A DNA stretch of 64,000 nucleotides from Brevundimonas sp. (GCF_027487935.1 NZ_JAIYCP010000010.1:152361-216360); one strand, 5' to 3'; positions 54,702-64,000 are shown, numbered from the stretch's first letter. The notes: a model not told the origin generated them from the sequence alone. Numbers and translations: made by a program.

Positions 54702-55235
54702 ATGGCTGATACCCCCCCAAAGCCCACCGTCCTGCTGCCCGAAGCCGAGGTCCAGCGCATCGTCGCCGATCTGGCCGCGCAGATCGCTCCGGTGATCGAC
54801 GATGAGACCGTGGCGGCCGTGCTTCTGACCGGCGGCCTGTGGTTCGCGGCCGACCTGACCCGCGCCCTGTCGCGGATCGGACGCAATGTCCGTTTCGACG
54901 CCCTGTGGCTGGCGTCCTATGGCGACGGGACCGAAAGCCGGGGCCGGATCGATGTCTATGCCGATTTCCAGCGCTCGATCGAGGGCCGGCGGGTCCTGAT
55001 CGTCGATGATGTCTTCGACACCGGCCTTTCACTGGCCGAGGCCGTGCGGATCGCCCGGGAAAAGGGTGCTGCGGAAGTCCTCACCGTCGTCTTCGCCAAG
55101 AAGCCCTGGCCCCTGCCGCGCGCGCCCGAGCCCGACTTCGTCGGCTGGGAGGCACCGAACCGGTTCCTGGTGGGCTATGGACTGGATCACGCGGGCACGC
55201 TGCGCGGACTGCCGGATGTGTGCGCGCTGGACTGA
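54702..55235 (+). CDS. hpt: hypoxanthine phosphoribosyltransferase
   Basis: The 177-aa purine salvage enzyme transfers phosphoribose from PRPP to hypoxanthine or guanine. The PRPP loop 'RVLIVDDVFDTGLSL' (~residues 97-110), 'GGLWFAADLTRAL' and the C-terminal 'NRFLVGYGLD' typical of 6-oxopurine enzymes are visible. It lies 19 bp after the zinc-ribbon gene. A ~178-bp gap with REP-like sequence follows. Confidence 0.9.
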   Translation: MADTPPKPTVLLPEAEVQRIVADLAAQIAPVIDDETVAAVLLTGGLWFAADLTRALSRIGRNVRFDALWLASYGDGTESRGRIDVYADFQRSIEGRRVLIVDDVFDTGLSLAEAVRIAREKGAAEVLTVVFAKKPWPLPRAPEPDFVGWEAPNRFLVGYGLDHAGTLRGLPDVCALD

Positions 55236-55413
55236 GGGGTTCGGGGGTTGGTAGCAGGCTGCCAGTCGGCGCGATTTGCGCCGCCACCGGCTCCCGCTTC
55301 CGCACCTCATCCCGTGACGGACGCACCCTGACCACCGCCCCGGCATGCGGCCCCTGCGGCGCGCCTGGGACTGAAGCGCGCCGTCGATCCGGTCGAATGG
55401 GTGCGAGGAAACC
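55236..55413. repeat. REP-like intergenic segment after hpt
   Basis: The gap contains the hairpin CGGCGCGATTTGCGCCG and CTGCCAG...CCGCTTCCGC-like sequence weakly resembling the cores near 27501 and 29152, then GC-rich DNA. No gene is seen. It separates two convergent transcripts, hpt and the LptM-like gene. Confidence 0.4.
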
Positions 55414-55650
55414 CTAGCCGGGGTTGGCGCCCGACCCGCCGTAGGGGCTCGAGCTGGGGCCGCCGTCGATCGGCATCTGGCTGGGCGGGCGGTTGACCGT
55501 GGCAGGCTCGGGCAGGTTGGGGGCCCGCCCGTCGCGCATGCCGCGCTCGGTCTGTTTGGCCGGCGGGGCCTCGAGGTCGGCGATACGCCCGCAGCCGGCG
55601 GCGGAGACGGCGATCAGGGCCACGACGCCCGCAAATACGATCTTCTTCAT
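55414..55650 (-). CDS. small LptM-like lipoprotein
   Basis: The 78-aa protein has a lipoprotein signal (MKKIVFAGVVALIAVSAAGC) with lipobox SAAGC, then 'GRIADLEAPP', resembling the CG-x-x-G-x-L-x-x-P start of LptM/YifL-like lipoproteins that sit near argH and lysA. The rest is Pro/Ser/Gly-rich and probably unfolded. It lies 10 bp after argH on the same strand; lysA is not present in the window. Confidence 0.7.
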   Translation of the reverse strand: MKKIVFAGVVALIAVSAAGCGRIADLEAPPAKQTERGMRDGRAPNLPEPATVNRPPSQMPIDGGPSSSPYGGSGANPG

Positions 55651-55660
55651 CCCAAACCCC

Positions 55661-57028
55661 TTACGCGAGACGCGTCTTCCACTCGACGATGCGCGCGCGG
55701 ACCTGTTCCGGCGCCGTGCCACCAAAGCTCTGGCGACTGGCACAGGAAGCCTCAGGGGTGAGCACCTTGTAAACCGCTTCCGTCACGCCCGCCTCAAGCG
55801 ATTGCAGTTCGGCCAGCGGCAGTTGCGACAAATCCACGCCCAGGGCCTCGGCCCGTTTGACTGCCGCGCCCGTGACATGGTGCGCCTTGCGGAACGGCAG
55901 GTTGAGCTCGCGCACCAGCCAGTCAGCCAGGTCAGTGGCGGTGGAGAAGCCCGAGCCTGCCGCTTGCCGCATCCGCTCCGTGTTCGGCTGCAGGGCCGAG
56001 ACCATGGCCGTCATGGCCCCCAGCGCCAGGGTCAGGGCGTCAAACGCCTCGAACACCGGCGGCTTGTCCTCCTGCATGTCCTTGGAATAGGCCAGCGGCA
56101 GGCCTTTCATCACCGTCGACAGGGCGACCAGCGAGCCCATGATCCGACCGGTCTTGGCCCGCACCAGTTCGGCGGCGTCGGGGTTGCGCTTCTGCGGCAT
56201 GATCGAACTGCCGGTGGTCAGGTCGTCGGGCAGGGTCACAAAGCCGAACTGCGGCGTCATCCAGATGACGATCTCCTCGGCCAGACGCGACAGGTGCCCG
56301 GCGCAGATCGAGGCGGCGGCCAGGCTTTCCAGTGCAAAGTCGCGGTCCGAGACGGCGTCCAGCGAATTGCCCATCGGCCGGTCGAAGCCCAGTTCCGCGG
56401 CCGTCATGTGCCGGTCGATGGGGAAGGGCGAACCGGCCAGGGCGGCGGCGCCCAGCGGATTCTCGTTCATCCGCGCGCGGGCGTCGGCGAAGCGGGCCGC
56501 GTCTCGGCCGAACATCTCGACATAGGCCATCAGATGGTGGCCGAAGGTCACCGGCTGGGCCGGCTGCAGATGGGTGAAGCCCGGCATCAGGTCGCCGGCG
56601 TGCTGTTCCGCCCGGACCAGCAGGGCGGCTTGCAGACCCTTCAGTTGTTCGACGGCGGCGTCGCAGGCGCCCCGGACCCAGAGGCGGAAATCGGTGGCTA
56701 CCTGGTCATTGCGGCTGCGCGCCGTGTGCAGCCGACCCGAGGGCTCGCCGATCAGTTCGGCCAGCCGCGCCTCCACATTCATGTGGATGTCTTCGAACTG
56801 GTCGCGGAACGGGAAGGACCCGTCGCGGATCTCGGCCTCGATGGCGTCCAGCCCGCCCAGGATGGCCTCGGCGTCGGCTCCGGTGATGATCTTCTGTGCC
56901 GCCAGCATGCGGCAATGCGCCCGCGAGCCGGCCAGGTCCTGGGCCCACAGACGCCGGTCCACGCCGATGGAGACGTTGATCGCCTGCATGATGTCGGCCG
57001 GTCGCGCCGAGAAACGTCCGCCCCACAT
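55661..57028 (-). CDS. argH: argininosuccinate lyase
   Basis: ArgH cleaves argininosuccinate to arginine and fumarate. The 455-aa protein begins [15 protein letters not shown] and contains '[12 protein letters not shown]'-type sequence, '[16 protein letters not shown]', '[13 protein letters not shown]' and the signature '[12 protein letters not shown]'. ATG 57028 is chosen because GGAAGG lies 7 bases upstream and the length matches the family. An alternative ATG at 57091 would overlap the divergent tlpA start codon. Confidence 0.95.
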   Translation of the reverse strand: MWGGRFSARPADIMQAINVSIGVDRRLWAQDLAGSRAHCRMLAAQKIITGADAEAILGGLDAIEAEIRDGSFPFRDQFEDIHMNVEARLAELIGEPSGRLHTARSRNDQVATDFRLWVRGACDAAVEQLKGLQAALLVRAEQHAGDLMPGFTHLQPAQPVTFGHHLMAYVEMFGRDAARFADARARMNENPLGAAALAGSPFPIDRHMTAAELGFDRPMGNSLDAVSDRDFALESLAAASICAGHLSRLAEEIVIWMTPQFGFVTLPDDLTTGSSIMPQKRNPDAAELVRAKTGRIMGSLVALSTVMKGLPLAYSKDMQEDKPPVFEAFDALTLALGAMTAMVSALQPNTERMRQAAGSGFSTATDLADWLVRELNLPFRKAHHVTGAAVKRAEALGVDLSQLPLAELQSLEAGVTEAVYKVLTPEASCASRQSFGGTAPEQVRARIVEWKTRLA

Positions 57029-57089
57029 GTCTTGACCTTCCGCGTTCGGAGAAGGCTTAACTGACGCTGGCGACGGGGAAGGCTTTGTC

Positions 57090-57713
57090 ATGAAGGGCTC
57101 GAAGGCAGCGGGGATTGCAATTGCGGGCGGACTCTTGGCCGGCGCTCTGATCGGCGGTGGGCTGGTATACGTCAATCGCGACGCCTTCTTCAAAGCCGCA
57201 ACGCCGGAACCGGCGGCCAAAAGCGAACTGGCGCGTTTCGCCACGGGGTCGCTGACCCGGCTGGAGACGCTCGAGGCCACCCCGATGGCCCCGGACTATG
57301 TGTTCAAGACCCGGGACGGTGCGGATGCGAGGTTCGCGGATTTCCGCGGTAAGGTTGTGGTGGTCAACCTCTGGGCCATGTGGTGTGCGCCTTGCCGCAC
57401 GGAGATGCCGACTCTCGCCCGGCTGGACGAGGCCTATCCCGACAGCGAGCTGATGGTCCTGCCGATCAATGTCGACGCCACGCCCGACGGTCTGACCGAC
57501 GCGCGTAGTTTTATCGACGTGCACGAACCCCTGCCGCTCTACAGCGACATGAAATTCCAGCTGCCGTTCGAACTGCCGGGCGAGGGCAAGATGCCCCAGA
57601 CGGTGCTGCTGGACCGCAAAGGCCGCATCCGCGCCTCCTTCTCCGGCGAGGCAGACTGGGCCAGCCCCGAAGCCCGCGCCCTCGTGGATGCGCTGCTGGC
57701 GGAACCGGCGTAA
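57090..57713 (+). CDS. tlpA: TlpA-like membrane-anchored thioredoxin
   Basis: The 207-aa protein has an N-terminal uncleaved signal anchor ('[22 protein letters not shown]'), a linker, and a thioredoxin domain with active site WCAPC ('[19 protein letters not shown]') and cis-Pro region '[10 protein letters not shown]'. It is expected to be a periplasmic disulphide reductase, for example for cytochrome c or copper-site maturation, but no partner is nearby. GGGGAAGG precedes the ATG. Divergent from argH. Confidence 0.92.
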   Translation: MKGSKAAGIAIAGGLLAGALIGGGLVYVNRDAFFKAATPEPAAKSELARFATGSLTRLETLEATPMAPDYVFKTRDGADARFADFRGKVVVVNLWAMWCAPCRTEMPTLARLDEAYPDSELMVLPINVDATPDGLTDARSFIDVHEPLPLYSDMKFQLPFELPGEGKMPQTVLLDRKGRIRASFSGEADWASPEARALVDALLAEPA

Positions 57714-57978
57714 CGCCCGGACACGCCGCACATCAGCTTCCTGTAACTTTACGTTATGTAGCCTTGCTTGCGGCTACCTGCCAAAAAGTCCAGGACGCCG
57801 AAAGAATTTGTAGAAGGGTACAGTGATACGACGAACGGCGTTCGGCCTCTTTTGGTGAGGCGAAAATTTCTCACCAAACGTGTGTAGGAGGCTGCGACGA
57901 ATCTGCCTCAACGAGGCATACTGGCAATTCAGGTGCGCGAATGCGGGAATTCTGTGTCCTCGCGGCAAGGGGGGTACG

Positions 57979-59079
57979 TTGGCAGACCGATCATTCCGCA
58001 GTCTCGAGAATCTTGAGCGGACGGCGTCGACAGCGCGGGTCCTGAACCTCCTGAAAGTCTCCCGGGAGCATGAGGGCGATTGGGACTGGAAAGAAAAGCC
58101 GCTTTTCCAGACGCCCGAGCTGAACCGATGTTTGCTGATCAAGCACAGGCTAAGGAGCAACGAATACGATCGTTTCCCGGACGATCGTCAGGTTGCGCTC
58201 AAAATTGTCATACCGATCGATCGCCGTGACCTTAAAACTGGTGGTCGATACATATTTGTCGGACAGGTAAACTACGAGAAGGCCATTCTCGAAGCTTTTG
58301 GCATTGGCCTCGAACATCCAGACTGCATGATTCTGGATGTCATGGATCGGACGCCGTCGCTGGATCCGTTTTTGCTGAGAGAACAACTCTCCCGCGTGGG
58401 CGTTGAACCTGCTGACTGTTACTTCTCGCTCAGTGAATCTGATTTCAAAAGCATGCTGGAATTCGTGCGGGCCGAAATCACGCCGCTGGTAAAGATGAGT
58501 ATGAGCACAGGTGCCACGGGCGTTCGCTCGATCGAGCGAATGGCATCAAAAATCCTGTCCAACGTGCCCGGCGAGGACACAAATATTCTTGGAACAACGC
58601 TTCGTATGAGTGCCAGTGAATATCACGAAGGCGTTTTTTGCTGGAAGGGGTTCCTGTATTATAAGTGGTCCCTCGGTGTTCTGATGAAGGATGTCGTCGC
58701 AGTATCGGCAAAGCTTGATTCAATAAAACCGAAGGGTGCTGTCGACACAATTTCCAAAACGTACATTAATAGAAGTCGCAAAACTGTGCGTGACAGAATT
58801 GTGCGAACCTGCAAGGAAGTAAAAGGTACGCTTCAAATATATGATACGGCCTATTCTGCCCTGACCCAAGAAGGCAAGCCGATGGCCTTCCGTGAATTTT
58901 TGCTCAAGGCGCCATCGCTGTTTACACGACTCGGCGAGCAGGTCGGCGCACTTCAGCATATTGTCAGCTTCACGAATTACCGATTTGGCCCCCGGCGAGG
59001 CTATATTGGAAGCGAGGAGCTGATGGATATCCTGATCGATTTTGAGCTCAGTCTTCGCGACCGTGTCGACGTTGACTGA
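57979..59079 (+). CDS. AT-rich orphan gene, function unknown
   Basis: The 366-aa frame starts at TTG 57979 after AAGGGGGG (a GTG at 57880 would add 33 residues). No domain is recognised. The predicted protein is soluble and mixed alpha/beta with charged segments and no signal peptide or membrane helix. Base composition is strongly different: positions 58741-58860 are 50/120 G+C, against about two thirds in neighbours. This suggests horizontal acquisition. It lies alone between tlpA and a lipoprotein gene. A hairpin GTAGCC/GGCTAC follows tlpA. A defence or prophage-cargo role is possible but unsupported. Confidence 0.75.
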   Translation: MADRSFRSLENLERTASTARVLNLLKVSREHEGDWDWKEKPLFQTPELNRCLLIKHRLRSNEYDRFPDDRQVALKIVIPIDRRDLKTGGRYIFVGQVNYEKAILEAFGIGLEHPDCMILDVMDRTPSLDPFLLREQLSRVGVEPADCYFSLSESDFKSMLEFVRAEITPLVKMSMSTGATGVRSIERMASKILSNVPGEDTNILGTTLRMSASEYHEGVFCWKGFLYYKWSLGVLMKDVVAVSAKLDSIKPKGAVDTISKTYINRSRKTVRDRIVRTCKEVKGTLQIYDTAYSALTQEGKPMAFREFLLKAPSLFTRLGEQVGALQHIVSFTNYRFGPRRGYIGSEELMDILIDFELSLRDRVDVD

Positions 59080-59219
59080 GCCGGGCGTCCTGTTCGCCGG
59101 CCCCGGCCGAGCCTCTACCGGGCCCGGAGATGGCGCCGCGCGCTGCCAGAGCGGCGTGAGGGCCGGCCCCGAAGTGCGGGCCCTCGGGAACATCCTGCCC
59201 GCTGAACCAGCCTGACCGG

Positions 59220-59513
59220 CTAGTTGCCCTTTTCCTCGGCCTCGCCTTCGGCATTCATGGCCGCCGCATCGGCCGCCAGCTCGTCTGTGGCCTGATCGAC
59301 GTCGCGAACGGCCTGGCCGGCGACGGCCGTAATCGCCGAACCGACCTGGGCGGCCTCTTCCCTGAGGGCCGCCTTGACCTCGCCCGCTGCCTCCTCAGCC
59401 TCGGTCTGGGCCTCTGCGACCTCTGTTTCAGCGTCTTCTGCCGCCGGGCTGCAGGCGACGGTGCCCAGGCCCAGGGTGGCCAGGGCGGCGAGGGTCAGGA
59501 AACGCTTGATCAT
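59220..59513 (-). CDS. small alanine/glutamate-rich lipoprotein
   Basis: The 97-aa protein has a lipoprotein signal with lipobox LGTVAC (Cys ~21). It is followed by a highly charged helix rich in Ala and Glu ('AEEAAGEVKAALREEAAQVG') that is likely a coiled coil. This outline resembles small outer-membrane lipoproteins of the Lpp or entericidin type, but no family is certain. It is near the tRNA-Met gene on the same strand. Confidence 0.7.
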   Translation of the reverse strand: MIKRFLTLAALATLGLGTVACSPAAEDAETEVAEAQTEAEEAAGEVKAALREEAAQVGSAITAVAGQAVRDVDQATDELAADAAAMNAEGEAEEKGN

Positions 59514-59578
59514 CGGAGGCCTCTCGAAAAACGCCAGTGTGACCCGGGATGACGCTTTGCAGAAGGGGGGTGCGACGA

Positions 59579-59655
59579 TGGTGGCTGGAGGCGGGCTCGA
59601 ACCGCCGACCTGTGGGTTATGAATCCACCGCTCTAACCAGCTGAGCTACCCAGCC
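59579..59655 (-). tRNA. tRNA-Met (anticodon CAU, elongator type)
   Basis: On the minus strand the acceptor GGCTGGG pairs with TCCAGCC (last pair G-T), followed by A and CCA. The D-arm GCTCAGCTGGTTAGAGC and T-arm GGCGGTTCGAGCCCGCC are complete. The anticodon loop TTCATAA gives CAU; its stem GTGGA/CCCAC has an A-C at the last pair. The paired first acceptor base and overall form fit elongator, not initiator, tRNA-Met. Length 77 nt. Confidence 0.95.
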
Positions 59656-59864
59656 CCGTTTGACGATCGTGTCGCTCGAGTCCCGGCGGGAACTGGTCTG
59701 TCCGCCGGAAGAGCGGTGCCTATATAGGCGGGTGCCGGTGGTTTCAAGCCGCCTTCACGCCGTCGCGGGGCCGGGACCTTGCGTCGCATAAGGGTGACGT
59801 GGCGGGGCGGGAACGGCTAGGCTGGCGCGACTGTTCGCTTCGCATCCGATTCAAGGGGTTTCCC

Positions 59865-61088
59865 ATGCGCCTGCTCGCCCTCGCCGTCACTGTCTCCGCC
59901 GTGACCCTGGCCGCCGCCTGTGGTGCCAACGGGCAGGACGCGGTCCGGCCCGGGGATCCGGTCGAGACCCGCGCGGCCAATGCGCCGGACCAGCAGCCCG
60001 CCTTTGCCGGCCAGACCCGCGCGCCCGGTGTTCGCACCGGGGTAACCATGGCGCACTCGGTGGTGGCCTCGGGGCTGGAGGAGCCGTGGGGCCTGGCGCT
60101 GCTGCCCGACGGCCGCTGGCTGGTGACCGAGCGGCCCGGCCGCCTGCGGATCATCACCGCCGCCGGCGCGGTCAGCGAGCCGGTCGCCGGCCTGCCGGCT
60201 GTCGATGCCCAGGGGCAGGGCGGCCTGCTGGACGTCGTGACCGGCCCGACCTTCGCCGACGACCGAATGATCTACTGGAGCTATGCCGAGCCCCGCGAGG
60301 GCGGCAACGGCACCGCCGTGGCGCGCGGCCGCCTGTCGGACGACGGGTCGCGGGTCGAGGGCGTACAGGTCATCTTCCGCGCCATGCCGACCTATGCGGG
60401 CCGGCTGCACTATGGCTCGTCCCTGGCCTTTGCGCGTGACGGCAAGCTGTTCATCACCCTCGGCGAGCGGTCCGATGCGCCGATGCGTCCCCAGGCCCAG
60501 GACCTGGCCTCGCACATGGGCAAGACCATCCGCATCAATGCCGACGGCACGGTCCCGTCCGACAACCCCTTCGTCGGCCGCGCCGGGGCCCTGCCCGAGA
60601 TCTGGTCGCTGGGTCACCGCAATGCGCAGGGGATCGCCATCGCGGCGAACGGCGATGTCTGGACCGTCGAGCACGGCACGCGCGGCGGCGATGAGGTCAA
60701 TCTGGACCGGGCCGGCCTGAACTACGGCTGGCCGGAGGTGACCTACGGGATCGAGTATCGCGGTGTCCCGATCAATGAAGGGATCACGGCCCGTGAAGGC
60801 ACCGAACAGCCCGCCTACTACTGGGACCCCTCGATCGCCCCCGGCGGCATGACCGTCTATGACGGGGCCATGTTCCCCGGCTGGCGCGGCAATCTGCTGG
60901 TCGCCGTGCTCAAGGACAAACACATCGCCCGGCTGGTGGTCGAGGGCGGCCGCATCATCGGCGAGGAGCGGCTGATGACCGACCTCGGCGAACGGATTCG
61001 CGACGTGGCCGTGGCGGCCGACGGTGCAGTGTGGGTGGTAACCGACGAGACCAACGGCAAGCTGGTGCGGCTGGCGGCGGCGAACTGA
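59865..61088 (+). CDS. PQQ-dependent aldose sugar dehydrogenase (YliI-like)
   Basis: The 407-aa protein has a lipoprotein signal (MRLLALAVTVSAVTLAAACG) and a six-bladed GSDH propeller (PF07995). Segments include 'LEEPWGLALLPDGRWLVTERPGRL', 'MHYGSSLAF'-like sequence, 'SLGHRNAQGIAI', 'EHGTRGGDEVN' and 'YYWDPSIAPGGM'. It should oxidise aldose sugars with pyrroloquinoline quinone on the outer face of the cell; no PQQ synthesis genes are in the window. Start ATG 59865. Converges with dapD (stops adjacent). Confidence 0.9.
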   Translation: MRLLALAVTVSAVTLAAACGANGQDAVRPGDPVETRAANAPDQQPAFAGQTRAPGVRTGVTMAHSVVASGLEEPWGLALLPDGRWLVTERPGRLRIITAAGAVSEPVAGLPAVDAQGQGGLLDVVTGPTFADDRMIYWSYAEPREGGNGTAVARGRLSDDGSRVEGVQVIFRAMPTYAGRLHYGSSLAFARDGKLFITLGERSDAPMRPQAQDLASHMGKTIRINADGTVPSDNPFVGRAGALPEIWSLGHRNAQGIAIAANGDVWTVEHGTRGGDEVNLDRAGLNYGWPEVTYGIEYRGVPINEGITAREGTEQPAYYWDPSIAPGGMTVYDGAMFPGWRGNLLVAVLKDKHIARLVVEGGRIIGEERLMTDLGERIRDVAVAADGAVWVVTDETNGKLVRLAAAN

Positions 61089-61946
61089 TCAGTCCCGCAG
61101 CAGCTCGTTCACACCCGTCTTCGCCCGCGTCTGGGCATCCACCCGTTTGACGATGACGGCGCAGTAGAGCGACGGCCCGCCGTTCGGGTCGGGCAGGCTG
61201 CCCGGCACGACCACGGAATACGCCGGCACCTCGCCGCGGAAGACTTCGCCGGTGGCGCGGTCGATGATCTTGGTCGAGGCCGACAGATAGACGCCCATGG
61301 CCAGGACAGCGCCCTCGCGGACGATGACGCCCTCGGCCACCTCGGCGCGGGCCCCGATGAAACAGCCGTCCTCGATAATGGTCGGATTGGCCTGCAACGG
61401 CTCCAGCACCCCGCCGATGCCGGCGCCGCCCGACAGGTGGACGTTCTTGCCGATCTGGGCGCAGGAACCGACCGTGGCCCAGGCGTCGACCATGGAGCCT
61501 TCATCGACGAAGGCCCCGATGTTCACGAAACTGGGCATCAGCACGACGTTGCGGCCGATGAAGGCCCCGCGCCGCACGATCGAACCCGGCACGGAGCGGA
61601 AACCCGCCTCCTGATAGTGGGCCGCGGTCCAGTCGCCGAATTTGTTGGGCACCTTGTCCCACCAGGGGCCGACGCCGGGGGCGTGGCTGGCTGGGCCGCG
61701 GTCGCCGCCGCGCAGGATCTCATTGTCATTGAGCCGGAAGGACAGCAGCACCGCCTTCTTCAGCCATTGATGGGTGGTCCAGACCCCGTCGGCCCCGCGC
61801 GAGGCGACCCGCGCCTGGCCCGAGTCCAGCAGGGCCACGGCCTGGTCGACGGCCTTGCGGACCTCGCCGTGGGTGGCGGCCGAGACGTGGGCGCGGTCTT
61901 CCCACGCCGTCTCGATGACGGATTCCAGATGCGCGAGGTCGGTCAT
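61089..61946 (-). CDS. dapD: tetrahydrodipicolinate N-succinyltransferase
   Basis: DapD succinylates tetrahydrodipicolinate in lysine and diaminopimelate synthesis. The 285-aa protein has an N-terminal helical region, then a left-handed beta helix with hexapeptide repeats ('[32 protein letters not shown]...'). Diagnostic are '[17 protein letters not shown]', '[14 protein letters not shown]' and 'VVVPGSLP'. It overlaps the HAD nucleotidase gene by 4 nt; the order argB-HAD-dapD is typical of Caulobacter relatives. Confidence 0.96.
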   Translation of the reverse strand: MTDLAHLESVIETAWEDRAHVSAATHGEVRKAVDQAVALLDSGQARVASRGADGVWTTHQWLKKAVLLSFRLNDNEILRGGDRGPASHAPGVGPWWDKVPNKFGDWTAAHYQEAGFRSVPGSIVRRGAFIGRNVVLMPSFVNIGAFVDEGSMVDAWATVGSCAQIGKNVHLSGGAGIGGVLEPLQANPTIIEDGCFIGARAEVAEGVIVREGAVLAMGVYLSASTKIIDRATGEVFRGEVPAYSVVVPGSLPDPNGGPSLYCAVIVKRVDAQTRAKTGVNELLRD

Positions 61947-62605
61947 GCGGCGGCGTCCTTGAAGGTCAGGTCGGTCAGGAAATCCAGAAGATCGGGGGCG
62001 ATATGGTCGATGTGGTCGCCCAGCGGCTTGCCGTGGCCGTCGCCAATCAGGACGGTGGTCATGCCCAGCGCCTTGGCCGGCTCCAGATTGCGCGGCGTGT
62101 CCTCGAAGAAGGCGGCCCGGTGCGGGTCGAAGCCGTAGCGTTCGATGAAATGCCGGAAGGTCGAGGGCGCGGGCTTGGGCGTCAGGTCAGCGTCCTCGAT
62201 GGTGAAGACGCCGTCGAAACAGGCCGTGACCCCGAGGCGGTCCAGCACCCGGTCCGCATAGTCGCGCGCGCCGTTGGTGAAGACGAAGCGGCGGCCGGGC
62301 AGGCGCATCAGCTGTTCGACGAGGCGGGGGGCGGGCTCCAGCGAATCCATCGGCACGTCGTGGACATCATGCAGGAAATGCGCGGGATCGATCGTGTAGT
62401 TGGCCATCAGGCCGGCCAGGGTCGTGCCGTGTTCGTCGAGGAACTGGCGCTGGAGCAAGCGGGCGGCGACGGGATCCAGCCCCACCGCCTCGACGACATA
62501 GGCATTGATCCGTGCCTGGACCAGCTGCATCAGCCCCTGCTCTCGCGGGTACAGGGTGTCGTCCATGTCGAACACCCAGGTGGAGACGTGCGACAGGTCG
62601 ATCAA
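61943..62605 (-). CDS. pyrimidine 5'-nucleotidase-like HAD hydrolase
   Basis: The 220-aa HAD protein has motif I '[14 protein letters not shown]', motif II '[18 protein letters not shown]', the Lys motif '[12 protein letters not shown]' and motif III '[19 protein letters not shown]'. The DMDDTLYP form places it in the TIGR01993/SDT1 group, which dephosphorylates UMP/CMP or related monophosphates. It overlaps argB and dapD by 4 nt each, so it is coupled to both. Confidence 0.9.
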   Translation of the reverse strand: MIDLSHVSTWVFDMDDTLYPREQGLMQLVQARINAYVVEAVGLDPVAARLLQRQFLDEHGTTLAGLMANYTIDPAHFLHDVHDVPMDSLEPAPRLVEQLMRLPGRRFVFTNGARDYADRVLDRLGVTACFDGVFTIEDADLTPKPAPSTFRHFIERYGFDPHRAAFFEDTPRNLEPAKALGMTTVLIGDGHGKPLGDHIDHIAPDLLDFLTDLTFKDAAA

Positions 62606-63528
62606 GACGCCTTCACCAGGGTGCCGGCCCCATGTTCAGTGAACAGCTCGACCAGCATGGCATGGGGGCGGCGGCCATCGAGAATGACCACGGCCTCCAC
62701 CCCGTCGCGCACGGCGGCGATGGCGGTCTGCAGCTTGGGGATCATGCCGCCGGTGGCGATACCGTCCTCGATCAGTTTCGCGGCCTCACTGACGGTCATC
62801 TGACGAATGATCTCACCGTCTGCGCCCTTGACGCCTGGTACGTCGGTCAAGAGCAGCATGCGTTTGGCGTCCAGCGCCCCGGCGATGGCACCGGCGACCG
62901 TGTCGGCATTCACATTGTAGGTCTGGCCTTCCTCGGTCACGCCGATCGGCGCGATGACCGGCACCCAGTCGGCGTCGGATTCCAGCAGGCGTCGGATCAA
63001 TTTGGGATCGACCCGGGTCGGCTCGCCGACAAAGCCGAGATCGACCTCATGCTCGATCATGCTGTCGGGATCGCGCTTGGTCCGTTTGGTTTTTTCCACG
63101 GTCAGGAGCCCGGCGTCCTTGCCTGACAGGCCGACGCCGCGCACGTCGGCTTCCTTGCCCGCCATGGTAATCCAGTGGGCGATCTCCTTGTTGACCGCGC
63201 CCGACAGGACCATTTCGGCGACCTGCATGGTGTCGGCGTCGGTGACCCTCAGACCGTCGACAAAGGCCGACCTGACCCCGGCCTTGTCCAGCATGGCACT
63301 GATCTGCGGCCCGCCGCCGTGGACGACGACCGGATTGACGCCCATCAACTTCAGCAGCACCACATCGGCGGCAAACTGACGCGCCACGGCGCTCTCGCCC
63401 ATGGCGTGGCCGCCGTATTTGATGACCACCGTCTTGCGGTCATAGATCTGGATATAGGGCAGGGCCTCGGCGAGTGTCTTCGCCGTGTCCCAGCCACGAT
63501 CCCCGGATTGGCGCTCGGTCTCGTCCAT
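62602..63528 (-). CDS. argB: acetylglutamate kinase
   Basis: ArgB phosphorylates N-acetylglutamate, the second committed step of arginine synthesis. The 308-aa protein contains '[12 protein letters not shown]', '[14 protein letters not shown]', '[11 protein letters not shown]', '[14 protein letters not shown]' and '[12 protein letters not shown]'. ATG 63528 ([13 protein letters not shown]) is chosen; an upstream ATG at 63567 is possible. The N-terminal extension before VVIKYGG suggests the arginine-inhibitable hexameric form. Confidence 0.96.
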   Translation of the reverse strand: MDETERQSGDRGWDTAKTLAEALPYIQIYDRKTVVIKYGGHAMGESAVARQFAADVVLLKLMGVNPVVVHGGGPQISAMLDKAGVRSAFVDGLRVTDADTMQVAEMVLSGAVNKEIAHWITMAGKEADVRGVGLSGKDAGLLTVEKTKRTKRDPDSMIEHEVDLGFVGEPTRVDPKLIRRLLESDADWVPVIAPIGVTEEGQTYNVNADTVAGAIAGALDAKRMLLLTDVPGVKGADGEIIRQMTVSEAAKLIEDGIATGGMIPKLQTAIAAVRDGVEAVVILDGRRPHAMLVELFTEHGAGTLVKAS

Positions 63529-63827
63529 GATGAGCAGGCTCCTAAAGCGAGGCCCGGCCCCTGTCACCCTGAAACCGGCCGCGGAGGCCCCGGCATTCCG
63601 CGAGACGATTCCTCCGGATCTGAGGCGCTGGCCCGCCTGCGGGGCGCAAAATCGGACCGGAATTCCCGCCCTGCGACAACTAAAGGGCCGGTCTGTAGCG
63701 CAGCAGCCACGCTTGCGAACCTTCGCGCCCCACCATCTCGACCTCGGACCGTCAGGCTGTTATGTGACCTCAGCGGCGGCCTCTACGCCGTCACAAATTT
63801 CATTTGGGCTGCGGAGGGCATCCACCC
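63529..63827. other. intergenic region between argB and porin gene
   Basis: No gene is seen in these 299 bp. It holds the divergent promoters. A GANTC site (GATTC) lies at 63607-63611, and GGAGGG precedes the porin ATG. No clear CtrA box or terminator was found. Confidence 0.5.
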
Positions 63828-64000
63828 ATGCGCGTTAAAACTTTCATTCTGGCCACCAGCGCAGCGGGGGCTCTCGCCCTGTCAGCCGGCGTTGCCAACG
63901 CCGAGCCGAACGGCTGGTACGGCGCGATTGATGCGGGCTACCACACGATCGGCACCATCGAGGCTGACGGCCAGCGTGGCCCGCAGTTCGATATCGAATC
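63828..64000 (+). CDS. OmpA-like outer-membrane protein, N-terminal part
   Basis: The frame runs off the window after 57 codons. It starts MRVKTFILATSAAGALALSAGVANAEP, a signal peptide with an Ala-x-Ala cleavage site, then 'NGWYGAIDAGYHTIGTIEADG', which looks like the first strands of an OmpA-type beta barrel. The peptidoglycan-binding domain, if any, is outside the window. GGAGGG precedes the start at a normal distance. Confidence 0.7.
   Translation, partial: MRVKTFILATSAAGALALSAGVANAEPNGWYGAIDAGYHTIGTIEADGQRGPQFDIE

Noticed and set aside
57774..58160. Minus-strand gene opposite the AT-rich orphan
   Set aside because: It overlaps the longer plus-strand frame, lacks a ribosome site I can see, and has a less protein-like composition.

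Overview
The window looks like a GC-rich alphaproteobacterial chromosome of the Caulobacteraceae, most likely Brevundimonas or a close relative. The evidence is a GcrA cell-cycle regulator, a PodJ polarity factor, a cpa/tad Flp-pilus locus with CpaA-F naming logic, the DUF2125 and TIGR02186 families, elongator tRNA-Met and tRNA-Thr(CGU), and dense coding with many overlapping start/stop codons. Most genes are housekeeping. The assignment rests on gene content only; no phylogeny was computed.

Layout. 1-7.7 kb: the tail of an esterase, tRNA-Thr, hemD-hemC (tetrapyrrole) divergent from tsaD-gpsA and a small Rieske protein, a methyltransferase, an EmrE-type efflux gene with a possible leader peptide, a membrane-protein/winged-helix regulator pair, and a tyrosine-phosphatase-like gene overlapping pabB. 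9.0-20.8 kb: the Flp pilus locus. Two TadE-like pseudopilins and a secretin-N-domain protein read leftward. Three nearly identical tandem pilin genes, each with its own copied terminator, then cpaA, cpaB, cpaC, cpaD, cpaE, cpaF, tadB and tadC read rightward. The divergent control region contains an 8-bp perfect inverted repeat and a CtrA-like box.

20.8-34.4 kb: START-like protein, two MFS transporters, M20 and M28 peptidases, dapE, a cupin, long dCTP deaminase, apaG, gcrA, an ABC-2 permease, argD-argF. The intergenic spaces here carry unusual inverted elements with heptanucleotide arms. 34.4-46 kb: podJ with a control region that resembles that of gcrA, a TSUP transporter/TIGR02186 pair, secreted small proteins, hisC with a chorismate-mutase-related gene and a DUF2125 gene, and a DinG-type helicase.

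46-50.4 kb: a Phd/PIN toxin-antitoxin module with a perfect palindromic operator. It is translationally chained through a 57-aa membrane protein to the ligase-associated DEXH helicase, and pdeM follows. 50.4-57.7 kb: ftsE-ftsX-ydcF-plsC operon, zinc-ribbon protein, hpt, argH with an LptM-like lipoprotein, and a TlpA thioredoxin. 57.7-64 kb: an AT-rich orphan gene that looks acquired, tRNA-Met, a PQQ sugar dehydrogenase, dapD-HAD nucleotidase-argB, and the start of an OmpA-like porin.

How they work together. gcrA, podJ and the pilin locus belong to the polar and cell-cycle programme known in Caulobacter, where CtrA, GcrA, DnaA and CcrM methylation govern them. The gcrA and podJ upstream regions share an 11-nt DnaA-box-like word, the word ACATCTTG and a TTAA-N7-TTTA CtrA-like box in the same order. 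argB, argD, argF and argH (arginine) and dapD and dapE (lysine/diaminopimelate) are scattered along the window.
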